A DNA stretch of 64,000 nt from Lonicera japonica (taxonomy: Eukaryota > Streptophyta > Magnoliopsida > Dipsacales > Caprifoliaceae): contig CM038467.1 of the NCBI GenBank assembly GCA_021464415.1, forward strand, positions 55,200,734-55,264,733. Reading direction: 5' to 3'. Below the pieces are notes generated by a model, which searched no databases, had not been told where the DNA came from, and worked only from the letters and a program-made list of their open reading frames with translations. Numbering within the stretch: the first letter of the stretch is position 1; each line of letters opens with the position of its first letter. Made by a program: the position numbers and the translations under genes. Below are positions 1-11,202 of this stretch, piece after piece.

Positions 1-467
1 TGCTTAATAACTCTCCACCACCGATGAGCATTCCCAGAGAGTCTAGTGGCCGCAAACTTGACCCACATCTTTTTGGGAGTTCTAATAACCTCCAATCGTT
101 CTTTGATTACAAAGAGCCAACCCTCTGCATCCTCGGGTCCTTTAGTTCCATCAAACACTGGGGGCTGAAGACGAGTGAATTCTCGTAGGTAAGTAATCTC
201 ATCCGTCTCCCCTCCTTGAGGTTCAGGATTCTCCTCTGGGTTTTCCACTATGACGGGTTCCTCTTGGGCTCGGTCCTTATTTGCACCTGCTCCACTAGTA
301 GACCCATGACTGTTCTTTAGGACTCCAGACAATTCCCCTATAAAGTCCTTCATCATTTTGTTCATTGCCGTGAGGAGTCTAGAGCTGTCTCCCCCTTCGG
401 TTTCAGGATCACCTTCCGGAAGGGAAGTTTGTTGAGCAGGAGCCTTGCCTCTGCGCTTAGGCGGCAT
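1..467 (-). CDS. Ty3/gypsy gag, N-terminal part (runs off window)
   Basis: Start of the Gag structural polyprotein of a minus-strand LTR retrotransposon. The ATG at 467 opens with MPPKRRGKAPAQQ and reads without a stop for 155 codons to the window edge. A low-complexity acidic N-terminus (about residues 15-90, rich in E, P and G) is followed by the typical gag segment: PPVFDGT, then EDAEGWLFVIKERLEVI and SGNAHRWW near the edge. This spacing matches the retrotrans_gag domain of Ty3/gypsy elements, where Gag forms the cytoplasmic particle. It sits 116 bp downstream of a tRNA-Met primer site and a 2.26-kb LTR, as expected for the first ORF. A long LTR with this gag type suggests a Tekay/Del-like chromovirus, but pol is outside the window, so the lineage is an inference. 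This stretch shows no break. Confidence 0.8.
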   Translation of the reverse strand, partial: MPPKRRGKAPAQQTSLPEGDPETEGGDSSRLLTAMNKMMKDFIGELSGVLKNSHGSTSGAGANKDRAQEEPVIVENPEENPEPQGGETDEITYLREFTRLQPPVFDGTKGPEDAEGWLFVIKERLEVIRTPKKMWVKFAATRLSGNAHRWWRVIK

Positions 468-582
468 TCTACAAAATAACAAAGTCAACTCACGAAATCC
501 AAGTGTAAAGATAGGTTACAACGGAAAGGACGATATCCTAGTCTACCCCCACTCCGGCGAAGGAAGAAAGAAAACCTAATTC

Positions 583-593
583 CTCTGATACCA
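583..593 (-). promoter_or_regulatory. Primer-binding site, tRNA-Met type
   Basis: On the minus strand this reads TGGTATCAGAG, the complement of the 3' end of initiator tRNA-Met used to prime reverse transcription by many plant retroelements. It lies 3 bp inside the LTR end at 597 and fixes the element as minus-strand. Confidence 0.8.
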
Positions 594-1488
594 ACTTGTG
601 ACGCCCCGAGTTCCATTGGGAGGGAGAACCTCCGGAACGCGGTAAATCACGGAGCCGTACGCGACGGCGGAAGTGAGTAAAAAGTAAATAACTCTGGCGA
701 GGAAGGCAAATATACAAAGGTCTAAAACATATAATACAATCAACTGGGAACATGCTAGAACTGTAGCTTCCCTTCCTGTTTACTCGTGCCTTACAGATTA
801 GTCTGTACCGTTGCGCACCGGTTAACTAAAATGTAAGTCACTCGTTCACAATAGGGTAGCATTCAACCATAGCCATGTCCTTCCAACCCACTATGCAATA
901 ACCGAAAGAATAAGATTAAAGAAAAGTAAAAGTCCACAAAGTACATACATTAGTACTACATAACAGTCACACAAAAGTCATACATAATACAGTCTCCATA
1001 ACATCAAGTAGGCTACGTGGATGGTACAAAAGTGGCTACATAATACAAGTTGAGTTTTTTGGTACAATAAGATAGGGAACATGGCCTTTCAGTAGTGAAA
1101 GGCCCTCACGCTACAGTATCAGAGGAGACTAAGACTTGTCGACCTTTCCCTTATCAGCTCGTACCACCCCATCCTTAGAAGTACCTGTGTAGGAAAACTG
1201 TGAGCCAAACGGGTCCAGTAGGAACTATAGGATTTGTGAGAAAAACATGTATATGTATGAGAAGCTTTATAAAGTGAGTTTGTAATTAATTCGCATCCAT
1301 ATGCCATGAACATGTATGTAAACAAGGTAATATATATATATATAATCTCAAGACACCGCGACCAGGCCTATATCGTATCAACCATGTACAATACTCACGT
1401 CTAGGATTTTTCATATCTACTGTACAGAGATAGCCGGCACTCGGTTTCTTCTGCCCAAGGCAGGGACCACCTACCAGGTCCACCTAGA

Positions 1489-1647
1489 CGCTACCTCACG
1501 CAGCCACACAGGCATACGCTACCTCACGCAGCCACAAAGGCATACGCTACCTCACGCAGCCACAAAGGCATACGCTACAATAATCTCACGTAGCCACAAA
1601 GGCATACGCTACAATAATCTCACGTAGCCACTAAGGCTATACGCTAC
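1489..1647. repeat. Tandem repeat inside LTR (28- and 34-bp units)
   Basis: Five to six copies of a unit containing CTCACG(C/T)AGCCACAAAGGCATACG. Early copies have a 28-bp period. Later copies carry an extra AATAAT, giving 34 bp. It lies in the transcribed half of the minus-strand LTR. Confidence 0.75.
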
Positions 1648-2391
1648 TGGTAATAACCATCTACCTGGTACGAGCGGTGTTGACTACTCTGCATAAGGAA
1701 AATCATATTTTTCCCAATCACAATTGTAAGATCATATACATCATGTAAAAAGGTATAGTAGTCCATTTCATAAGTATCAAGTGATATAAAGTGCGTATCA
1801 TAAGTTTACTTCACTATACGGACTGATAAGTACCTGCGCGCTAAAGGCCAGGAACAAGGGTTTGTCATAAATCAAGGAAATGGAAGAAATACTTGAGGAA
1901 ATATGATATACTACATTTTATAGGATATAAACAACCATTTCCCTCAGAATTTATAGGCCCAAAGCGCACATATACGCAGCGATAGGTGTAACCCTAGAAA
2001 ACCCCCAAATTTGTATAAAAATGGTGATTGGGTGTATAAACTCTTAAAATAGGTTTTAATAATAGTGTTCCTACCTCAATAGCGTTCAACCTACACTCCT
2101 TGAGCCGCGGATCGAGCTCTATACGTCCGAAGCACGAGTTACCCTCGCTGAGTTTTGAGCCCTAGCTTGGTGTAGGTGAAGAGAAGAAGAAGATGATGGA
2201 GATTAGGTGTTTGATTCTTGATTTGGGTTGTTAGAAGAGATGAAATTACTCTCTTGAACTCATCTCTATGATTACTCACTCCCCTCAACTCTCTCCTTGA
2301 GCTCTGGTCGAAGTGGAGAAGGAAATGGGGTAAATGGAGTATAAAAATCGGGTCAAGGCTTCTAAAACACGATTTTGACTGCTACAGGGCA

Positions 2392-2471
2392 ATGTAGTCG
2401 ACTACATTACTGTTCATGTAGTCGACTACATCATCTAGTCGACTCCCCCCAATCCATGTAGTCGACTACAT
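2392..2471. promoter_or_regulatory. Palindrome cluster in LTR U3
   Basis: Three perfect copies of the 16-bp palindrome ATGTAGTCGACTACAT lie at 2392-2407, 2416-2431 and 2456-2471, with a shorter core (CTAGTCGACT) at 2434-2443. On the minus strand they sit about 390-470 bp into the LTR. About 45 bp further downstream is a TATA-like TTTTTATACT (2338-2350). Position and symmetry suggest binding sites for a dimeric factor, or a hairpin; this is inference. Confidence 0.6.
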
Positions 2472-2860
2472 GGTTCTGGAGGTTGTTCATGCTCGGAATT
2501 GCTTGTTTATGCCACCAACTGATCTTGTAACCATATTTTGACCATCCAAAGGTGGGATTTAGGTTCCGGGCTAAACACGAAAGTTCTTGGAAATTGAAAC
2601 ACCTTTCCAATGACATAAATTAGGTCCCATGATGATCTAAAATGAAAAAGTTATGATGCCTCGAATGACTAAAGGTCGGTTTGTCGGGTAAGTCAAAAAT
2701 GTGAGATTTTGCAAATTTCGACTCGGGTACTCTACATAACCCTTTCCAACTTAAAAGATGAATGTAATAACATCTCTAAAATAGTGTGGAAGCATTTCCT
2801 AAACTCGGGATATTGTTCGGGCAATCTCTCCCGCACTGTTTCTAATTTACGGGTATTACA

Positions 2861-4317
2861 ACTTCTCTCTATTTCCCTCATCTTAAAACCTTGATTCATC
2901 ACAAATTAAGCTACTAAATCCATTCTACTACTAGAAATCACAAGCTAGCAACATCATCAACAAGATTTCATCGTCCTCCTCCTTTGAATCATTCAATTCC
3001 TCCAAGGATCCTTCAAGCTCTTCATACTCAACTACTTCAATTCTTCATCAAGCCTTTATTTGAGATGGGAACATGAGTAAACTTCTCGTCTCTACTATAA
3101 TTTCCATGTTTTATACTTTAGATTATTAATTTTGAGTTATATCAATATGAACCTTAGATTTGCTATTTTAGAGAAGAGATGATTTTCTAAATTGCTATTA
3201 ATTGAACTATGAAGTTGTGATGATGGTATTTGATATATGAATTTGCAAGATTGATTGCTATATGGGTTTTAAAGTCTAGTTTTGATGATGAACAGTAAAT
3301 TCGCCATAGTATACCTTGCCCATAAATTATTGGTATAAATGAATAAGTTTACTTTAAAAATTATTTATGGAATTTCCTTTAGTGTTGGTACTTAAACTTG
3401 GTTTAAAGACACATTTAATGTAAATTGTGTATTGTATGGATATTGTACTTGTGCTTGTATTTGTGGTTGGTTTGTAAGTTGGGACGGAGAGCCCCTCGGA
3501 TGAAAAGACCGAAAACCGTGCACGGAAGCAAGGAAGAGGTGCCACCGCCACGGGGTGAGGAGCCCCCGGAATGGGGACAACCACATTAGCATTTACGGAG
3601 TAACCATTCATTATGTATGTGTTACTAGTTTATCCGAAATTTATATTCGGTTACTTATCATCAACACAACAAAAAAATTAAATGTGTCGACTTTATGATT
3701 TATGTATTCCTTAACAAAGTGCCAACATTGTTTATGATTCTTATATGAGTTTAATGAGGTGTGATTATTTTCTTTGTTAAATTCCATTATACTTTGGAGC
3801 CTCATTTATTAGGCTTGTTTACAATTTTAATAGTTCAATTATTAGTTTCATTTTGCACTCTTGTTTCCATTGAGCTTTTTAGCTCACGTTTTCCTCAACA
3901 GGTACACAATCTGATCGTGTAGTAGATGACAAGGAAAGGGGGAAAAGATGAGGTTGCATGCGATAGAGTAGATCCTTGATACCAACTAGACCTTGTGTAG
4001 TCTTCATGTAGAAGACTTTGGTTTGTTTCTTTTGAGTTTTATTAATAGTATGTTGTGGTTATGTAATATTAGTGAATAATATTTTGTGAACTTATGGTTT
4101 TATGTATATATGACTTTTATTTATATTTAATGAGTTTGATAATGGTTTGTGATTTGGTTTATAGTTTGTATCGTATAAGTGCGTCATAATTTTCAGATTT
4201 ATATTTAAAAAAAAATTGTTGGTCTTATGTGCGTCCATTATCCAAATTTATATCCGCCATATAGGTGGATACCGTAGCGTCCCCGCTACCCCGGGGTGTG
4301 GGATTCGGGGCGTTACA
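2861..4317 (+). repeat. 3' part of a plus-strand gypsy LTR, 5' side cut by neighbour
   Basis: The block ends ATTCGGGGCGTTACA at 4317, closely resembling the end of the neighbouring LTR, so I read it as the R-U5 half of a plus-strand LTR. It contains a leader-like C/T-rich start, a GC-rich block near 3480-3590, and a long AT-rich tail. Its 5' side is missing because the 597-2860 element inserted there. It interrupts a LINE at 4318: the homologous LINE copy near 10580 is continuous across the junction. TGTAT at 4318-4322 would be one copy of the target duplication. The alternative is two unrelated fragments side by side. Confidence 0.5.
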
Positions 4318-5930
4318 TGTATTAACTTTACCCAAAGAAGCAAGCCACGCAAAGACTTTACCTTTATGAGGAAGACCCCCTTTCCAAATAAAATTACATT
4401 GAGGAAAAGGCAGGGATGAAGATGGACAAGAGAGAAATTCCAAGAAAGATTTACAAGAGAATTCACCTGAAGAATTGCCCCCCCCCCAAACCACCCTCCC
4501 TTTTTGTCCCCAGAATCGAAATTGAAATGAGCATTTCCAATAATACCCATAAGAGAAGTAAAATCAACAATATCCCTATCATTAAAATTCCTTAAGAAAT
4601 TCAAGTTCCAAAAGAAATCGGAGGGAGACTGCCACTTAAGAACCGAACTAATGACCGCATTCTGAGAAGGGGATAAACCATACAATCAAGAAACCGATCT
4701 CTTAAAGAACTAGACTCAACCCATACATCCTCCCAAAACCGGATTCTATCCCCCCTACCCAAAACCAATTTGATATTTTCCATATACTTCTCCTAAATTC
4801 TTGCAATGGACTTCCATGGGGAGCGAAGAGTGGAATTGAAAAGTGTGTTCACATCCCACCCATTAGAGTGATTACCATACTTACTAAGAATAATCGAATG
4901 CCAAAGAGATTTACCTTCCAATGGAAAACGCCATAACCATTTACTAAGTAATGCCATATTTTTCTACTTTAAATTCCCCACCCCAAGGCCACCATATTTC
5001 TTCAGTAAAGAAACTATCTCCCATCTAACAAGGTGATCCCTCTTATACTGTCCCCGACCTTCCCAAAAAGAATTCCTCATCATCGCTTCAATAGCTTCTA
5101 TCACCCTACACGGTAATCTAAACACCGGCATACTCCCCAAGACTGCTTGTAACAGAGTCAACCTACCACCTATGGATAGACCACCTTTATGCCACCCTAT
5201 TAGTTTCCTTGAAATTCTTTCAATGACCGGATCCCAGAAAGTCAAACTATTCGGGTTACCCCCGAGTGGCATACTGAGATAATTCAAAGGCCAGAAACCT
5301 CTAACACACCCCACCTTGGCTGCAATACAATCAGACTACATGTTAATACCCACAACGCTGCTCTTTGACATGTTTATTCTTAACCCCGACACCCGAGTAA
5401 AGATATTCAAAATCCCCACCAAATCACTGACATTATTGATCCAATTTGATAAAAACAAAATGCTATCGTCTGCAAACTGCAAATGAGAGATTTTAACTTT
5501 ATCGCTTCCCACTTCAAAACCTTCTATCAAATCATCCCCCAAAGCTTTTTTCACCAATCTGCTAAGAACATCTGCCACCAAAATGAATAAAAAGGGGGAT
5601 AACGGATCACCCTGCCTGAAGCCCCTACTTGCCCAAAAACAACCCCTTGGTTTGCCGTTGATTATGATCGAGAAATTTCTTAATGAAAAACATCCTCGAA
5701 TCCATTTTCTCCATCTCTCTCCAAACCCCTTTCTTTCTAATACGTAATCTAGAAAATCTCAGCACACATGATCATACGCTTTCTCAAAATCAATTTTAAA
5801 CACGATACCTTCCTTATTTTTCCCTCTATACTCCTCCACTACTTCATTTGCAATGAGAATGAGATCAATGATTTGCCTACCCTTAACAAAAGCCCCTTGT
5901 GTTTGATCGATTGCATCCTCGAATCCATTA
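4318..5930 (-). pseudogene. LINE (L1-type) ORF2 fragment: RT to zinc-finger region
   Basis: Piece of a plant L1 ORF2, a non-LTR reverse transcriptase that copies its own RNA at the target site. Minus-strand motifs in order: GAFVKGRQIIDLILIANEV near 5880, KIDFEKAYDH near 5790, RQGDPLSPFLFILVADV near 5590-5615, the catalytic FADDS near 5465, GWHKGGLSIGGRLTLLQAV near 5180, and GKVFAWLASLGKVNT (zf-RVT start) near 4340. It runs parallel to the LINE at 7349-10903 over its whole length. The frame is broken by several stops, including UGG to UGA straight after the KAYDH motif, and by frame changes near 5320 and 4600-4780. The catalytic FADD is retained, unlike in the other copy. The 5' end is truncated within the RT domain at about 5930, where gypsy integrase sequence begins. 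The 3' end is cut by the LTR at 4317. Confidence 0.85.
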
Positions 5931-6938
5931 GGTCTACAACAGTTGAAGGGTTTGAATTATATAAAGATTTGTACCCTATTGATCCATATTTTGGTCCTAT
6001 ATGGAATGAATGCACTGAAGGGAAGCAAGGAACATATATGCTTCAGGAAGGGTTTCTCTTCAAAGGAAATCAGCTATGTATACCGGATTGTTCTCTAAGA
6101 GAAAAGATCATCCAAGAAATGCATGGAGGATGTTTGGGTGGCCATTTTGGAAGAGACAAGACATATACTATGATCCAGTAAAAGTATTTTTGGCCTAAAA
6201 TGAGGCATGATGTTTACAGGTACGTTGATAAATGCCAAACGTGTCAAGAATCAAAAGGAAGGGTCCAAAATATGGATCTCTATACCCCATTGCCAGTTCC
6301 TACTGCACCGTGGGAAGATTTAAGCATAGATTTTGTGCTAGGGCTCCCCAGAACGCAAAGGGGGATGGATTCTATTTTTGTGGTAGTTGATCGATTTTCG
6401 AAAATGGCTAACTTTATTTGTTGTAAAAAAAACATGGATGCATCAAACGTTGCAAAACTCTATTTTCGAGAAGTGGTTCGCCTATATGGAGTCCCAAAGA
6501 CAATCACCTCGGACCGAGATTCTAAGTTTTTATCGCACTTTTAGAGGACCTTATGGAAAAGGTTTGGGGACAGGGCTGCAATACAGTAGCGCATATCATC
6601 CTCAAACAGACGGACAAACTGAAGTAATTAATCAAAGTTTGGGAAACATTCTAAGGTGTTTGGTTGGTAAAAACCCAAAATAATGGGAAGCCGTAGTTGC
6701 ACAAGCTGAATCTGCCTATAATTATTCTAAGAATCGAACTACCAGCAAAAGTCCTTTTGAAATAGTATATGGAAGGCAGCCAACTCATTTTTTTGATCTA
6801 GCTCCTATACCACAAGTCGGACAGGGCAATGTGAAGGGGAATGCAATGGCTGGAGATATGAAAAGGTTGCATGATCAAATCAAACTAAAGATTAAAGAAT
6901 CAAATCCCTAATACAAGGTGTATGCAGACAAGAAAAGG
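5931..6938 (+). pseudogene. Ty3/gypsy integrase, N-terminal and core part
   Basis: Integrase inserts retrotransposon cDNA into the genome. Visible parts in order: the zinc-binding HHCC domain (MHGGCLGGHFGRDK around 6120-6160, then CQTC near 6240), then the catalytic core with the first Asp in [10 protein letters not shown] (near 6320), the second in TSDRDSKF (near 6515) and the Glu in TDGQTEVINQ (near 6615). All three catalytic residues are present. In-frame stops near 6180, 6542, 6680 and 6910 disable it. The reading frame reaches ADKKR and is then cut by a LINE at 6939. It resumes at 11203 as HAQSFQEGDMVMVY, so the two halves form one gene. The RT and RNase H that should precede are absent; the left junction at about 5930 abuts a LINE piece. 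Confidence 0.88.
6930..6938 (+). repeat. LINE target-site duplication, left copy
   Basis: AAGAAAAGG, matched 8 of 9 by AAGTAAAGG at 11194-11202 directly after the LINE poly(A). Removing the LINE and one copy rejoins the integrase frame as DKKR-HAQSF. Confidence 0.65.
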
Positions 6939-7142
6939 GATCCAACAGACAAGAGGGCTATGAGTGTGGTTGATCCTAAATTAATTCTAAATTCAGGAAA
7001 TGAGACTCGTGATACTTTTCAAATGAATGTTTGCCAAAGTGAATCTGATGCTCCAATTAACCATCCCACAGCTAGCTGGGGTTGACAGGAGGGTTTTGGT
7101 AGAAAGTTTGGTGAAGAAGAGTGGTTAAAATTCTCGGTTATT

Positions 7143-7352
7143 TTGAAAAAAATGAATCTTTCTTTAGTGCCAATTTGTAATAATAACCGGAGGGGTTCTA
7201 AAAATAAAAAGGGTAGTAATAATGGGTCAAAAAGGGAATCGGGAAAAAGGGAGTTGAAAAACCTTGAAAGTAGTGTGAATTATGATAAAACCGAGGGGGA
7301 TAAAAGAGGAAAGGGGGCAAGAGCTAACGGGGTTTCTAACTGTTTTAGATGA
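7143..7352 (+). pseudogene. LINE ORF1 C-terminal remnant
   Basis: A short lysine-, asparagine- and glycine-rich reading frame (69 residues, ending NCFR) just before ORF2. Plant L1 ORF1 proteins are nucleic-acid-binding Gag-like proteins with basic tails, and this fits such a tail; no zinc knuckle is left. Its TGA stop overlaps the ORF2 start as ATGA (7349-7352). I infer that it is the surviving end of ORF1, because position and overlap fit, although the sequence itself is low-complexity. Confidence 0.45.
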
Positions 7353-10300
7353 AAATTATAAGTTGGAATGTTCGGGGGTTGGGAGGGAGAGAAAAGAGGA
7401 GGGTTGTTAGGGAATTTTTGCGTAGAGAAAAACCGGATGTGGTTATTTTTCAAGAAACAAAAAAAACATAAATTAATAGACTTCTCATTGGGAGCGTGTG
7501 GGGATTTAGATTTAAAGAGTGGGTTTTTTTGCCTTCATTAGGAAAATCAGGGGGTATTCTAATTATTTGGGATTCTAGAGTTTTGAGAGGGTCCGAATCC
7601 CTCTTAGGTAATTTCACAGTTTCGGTTCGTTTTCAACCAGTCGGGGGGGGGGGGGGGGGGCCAGTTGATTGGTGGCTTACAGGGGTTTATGGTCCTTGTA
7701 AGCCAGGAGATAGGAAAGATTTTTGGGTAGAGTTAGCAAGTGTGTATGGTCTGTGTGGGGACAGATGGTGTGTGGGGGGGGGGGATTTTAATGTAGTTCG
7801 ATTCCCCTCGGAGACGTTAAGGGGAGGAAAAAGTACTAGAAGCATGAGAGATTTTGATGCATTTATTAGAGAAACGTGGTTAAGGGATATTGTATTAAAT
7901 AATATGGATTTTACTTGGTCTAATATGAGGGATCGACTTGCATGTTCTAGGATCGATAAATTTTTATTTTCTTTGGGTTAGGAAGATATATTGGAATCAG
8001 CGAGGCAAGAAGCATTAGTTAAAGTGACATCTGACCATTGTCCGATTGTTCTCAACACAAATTGTTTCAAGTGGGGACCGACACCTTTCCGCTTTGAAAA
8101 TATATGGTTAAAAGGAAAAATTTTCAAAGAATTGTTTAAAAATTGGTGGGAGAGGTGCGTGTGTCAAGGGTGGGAGGGTCACAAATTTATGTTAAAATTA
8201 GGGGAAGTGAAAAAGGAAATTAAAAAGTGGAACATAGAGGTTTTTGGTGATATTAGATTGGAGAAAAATGCGATATTGAGGCATATTGGGGAGATAGATA
8301 AGAGGGAGGAATCGTTGGGGTTGTTAGAGTTTGAGATGGTGGAAAGGAGGGAGCAGAAAAGAAAGTTGGGTGAAATAATAATTAAGGAGGAAATTTCGTG
8401 GTATCAAAAAGCAAAAGTGAAGGGCATAATTGAATGGGATAATAATACCAATCTTTTTCATAGAATTGTAAGGAGTAAAAAAGCAAACAAATTAATCAAT
8501 AAGCTTGAAACTCCTAGAGGTGATTTGATACATTCGGAAAGGGAAATTGAAAGTGAAATTTTGACTTCTTTTGAGAGTTTATACAAAGAGAATAAGGGAC
8601 AGAAATTCGGTATTGAAGGATTGGATTGGGCCGCCATTGACAGGGTGGATGGTGGGCTGTTAAAGGAGCCGTTTATAGAGGAGGAGGTCAAGGCTACCTT
8701 ATTTCTTTGTGAAGGGGATAAGGCTCCAGGGCCGGATGGGTTTACGATGGCAGCTTTGCAACACGGGTGGGAAACAATTAAGGAGGATATTATGAAGGTT
8801 TTTGGGGAATTTTTTGACAACGGTGTGGTTAATGTGAAAACAAATGCCACATTTATATGTCTCATTCCAAAAAAACTTAATTCCATATCAATAAAGGACC
8901 TTAGACCGATTAGCCTTGTGACTTCCTTATACAAAATTCTAGCTAAAGTTTTGTCGTTGAGATTGAAAAGGGTGATAGGGGGTACAATTGATTACGCCCA
9001 AGGAGCATTTGTGCAAGGGAGGCAAATTCTTGATTTAGTCCTAATTGCTAATGAGGTCGTGGAAGAGTATAGATCAAAAAGAAAGGAGGGGGTAGTCGTT
9101 AAAATTGATTTCAAAAAGGCTTATGATCATATCAGTTGGGATTTTTTGGATTTTGTTTTGGAAAAAAAAGGTTTTGGTAAGAGATGGAGGAGGTGGATTA
9201 AGGGCTGCCTTTCCTCGGCAAATTTCTCGGTAATTATAAACGGTAAACCATGTGGCCATTTTGGGGCATCGAGGGGACTACGACAAGGAGATCCACTATC
9301 TCCTTTTTTATTCATTCTGGTGGCAGATGTTCTCAGTAAACTTATGAAGAGAGCAGGTGAGACTGAGGTGGTGAGGGGTTTTATGGTTGGGCAAAATAGG
9401 GTAGAAGTATCACATTTACAATTTGCGGACAATAGCATCTTTTTCGTCCCAAATGAGGATCGGTATATTGAAAATTTGAAAGGAATCCTTAAGGTATTTT
9501 GTTTTGTGTTTGGGCTAAGTATTAATCTGTCTAAAAGTGTGGTAGTAGGGCTGAATCTTGAGCCTAATAGGCTGTCCAAAATTGCTTTGAATTTGGGGTG
9601 TGTTAGTGGTGAGTGGCCTCTTACTTATCTAGGGTTGCCGTTGGGTAGTAACCCTAATAGTATGGCATTTTGGGATCCTGTTATAGAAAGGGTTTCAAAG
9701 AGGATTGAAGGATGGCATAAAAGTTGTTTGTCGCGAGGGGGGAAATTGATTATGTTACAATCGGTTCTTGGGAGCATTCCAATTTACTACCTATTTGTTT
9801 TTAAAATTCCTAAAAAACCAGCAAAATTATTGGAAAAATTAATGAGAGATTTTTTTTGGGAAGGGTTCGGGGAAAAGAAGGGAAATCACCCCTTTAATTG
9901 GGAAGAAATTTCAAAGTCCAAATTAAATGGGGGATTGGGTGTGGGGAATATTATCAAAAGAAATATGGCTTTGCTTGGAAAGTGGTTATGGAAATTTCCT
10001 TTGGAGAGAGATTCACTTTGGCATTCGATCATAGAGAGTAAGTATGGGGCTCATTCTAATGGGTGGGATGCAGGTTTCGGGATCAGTGGCACTTCTCGTG
10101 CCCCGTGGAAGTCGATTTCTATAGTGTGGATTGATTTTACGCAAAACATTAAATTAGTGGTGGGTGTGGGGGACAATATACGGTTCTGGGTGGATATATG
10201 GGTAGGGAGTAGTCCTCTAAAGGATCTATTTCCTAGAATTTTCAGATTATCTTGTAATCAAAATATTTTCATTCAAATGGTTTCCTCTTGGTCTCCAAGT

Positions 10301-10903
10301 TTCTCTTGGGATCTATCTTTTCGTAGAAATTTAAATGATAGGGAGTTTGTTGAGTTCACAGCTATGATGGATTTAATCCAAAGTGTGTCGTTAAATCAAA
10401 ATTATCTTGATAAAAGATCTTGGGTGGCTCATTCATCAGGTTCATTTTCATGTAAATCCTTTTTTAATGTCCTTTCTCAATCTTCTCAATCATATTCGGA
10501 TTCATTGTCTAAATTCATCTAGAAGCATGGAGTTCCAATAAAAATTAAAGTGTTCGCTTGGCTTGCGCTTAAGGGTAAGGTTAACACATGTGATGTAGTT
10601 CAAAAGAGGAGGCCTTTTTGGTGCTTGTGCCCATCTTGGTGTGTATTGTGCAAACAGTTCGATGAAAGCATTGATCATATTCTCCTTCATTGCGGGTTTG
10701 TAAGGTGGATTTGGCCAGGGTTATTTAAGGCATTCGGGGTGGTTGGTGCTATGCCCAAGAAATGGTTGGAGTTTGTGGAAGTAAATTGGCATTTTAATAA
10801 GGGTCACGGTAAAGCTAGAGATCTATGGAGATTTGCGGTTCTAGCGGTTGCTTGGGGTGTTTGGATGGAAAGAAACAAACGTATTTTTTTAAGGGAAATC
10901 TAG
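7349..10903 (+). pseudogene. LINE ORF2 (endonuclease-RT-zinc finger), three in-frame stops
   Basis: The bifunctional L1 ORF2: an endonuclease nicks target DNA and the RT copies the RNA there. One frame of 1185 codons runs end to end with no frameshift. Residues about 1-230 are the EEP endonuclease: MKIISWNVRGLG, QETKK, GGDFNVVR, SDHCP. About 430-720 is the RT: APGPDG, KIDFKKAYDH near 586, RQGDPLSPFLF near 650. About 1060-1130 is zf-RVT: VFAWLALKGKVNTCD, then C and H residues. Stops lie at 7469 (TAA), 7979 (TAG) and 10520 (TAG); each is explained by one transition (CAA to TAA, or TGG to TAG). The catalytic FADD is FADN at 9422-9433, so the RT would be dead even if read through. An 18-G run at 7643-7660 encodes six glycines. 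The ATG overlaps the ORF1 stop. Confidence 0.92.
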
Positions 10904-11193
10904 TTCTGTTAAGGATTTGTGGGATCACATCTTATTTCTTACAGAACTATGGGCTAGGGCGTCTGGCATTTTAGATTGCTCAGAATGCTTTCTGTTTCGT
11001 ATTGACTGTAATAGTTTTTTGTTTAGCTAAGTGGGCTTTCTGTTTCTTATGTAGTGTGCCTCTTTTAAGTAGCCGGGGGGAGAGTGTCAATCTAGTGGAA
11101 TTCTCTTCCACTAGTCTGTTTATTTTCTTGATTGCATATGTATTGTTTACTTTCGTTAAGTGGCAATAAAATTTTCTGTTTCGTATCAAAAAA
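10904..11193 (+). other. LINE 3' untranslated region and poly(A)
   Basis: Non-coding tail after the ORF2 stop, with two copies of TTTCTGTTTC near 10988 and 11038, a polyadenylation-like AATAAA at 11165-11170 and a short A run ending at about 11193. Confidence 0.7.
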
Positions 11194-11202
11194 AAGTAAA
11201 GG

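Larger units (their letters stand above)
597..2860 (-). repeat. 5' LTR of minus-strand gypsy element (2264 bp)
   Basis: On the minus strand the LTR starts TGTAATACCCG at 2860 and ends CGGGGCGTCACA at 597, so it has TG...CA termini and a near-palindromic TGT/ACA match. The primer site follows directly. Inside are a tandem array (about 1489-1647) and three 16-bp palindromes (2392-2471). Its outer edge interrupts another LTR at 2861. The target duplication cannot be checked because the other end lies outside the window; ACTTC at 2861-2865 is the expected duplicate. The short reading frames here show no family similarity and are not called genes. Confidence 0.7.
6939..11193 (+). mobile_element. 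5'-truncated L1-type LINE inserted in gypsy integrase
   Basis: A non-LTR retrotransposon of about 4.26 kb. It contains the tail of ORF1, a full-length but disabled ORF2, a 3' untranslated region of about 290 bp with AATAAA at 11165-11170, and a short poly(A) ending near 11193. The imperfect 9-bp target duplication and continuity of the interrupted integrase frame define both ends. Plant L1 elements are usually about 6 kb, so most of ORF1 and the promoter are missing, which is typical of 5' truncation during target-primed reverse transcription. Confidence 0.85.

Noticed and set aside
8458..9579. Minus-strand frames of 158 and 150 residues inside LINE ORF2
   Set aside because: Antisense shadows of the RT domain; no independent motifs.
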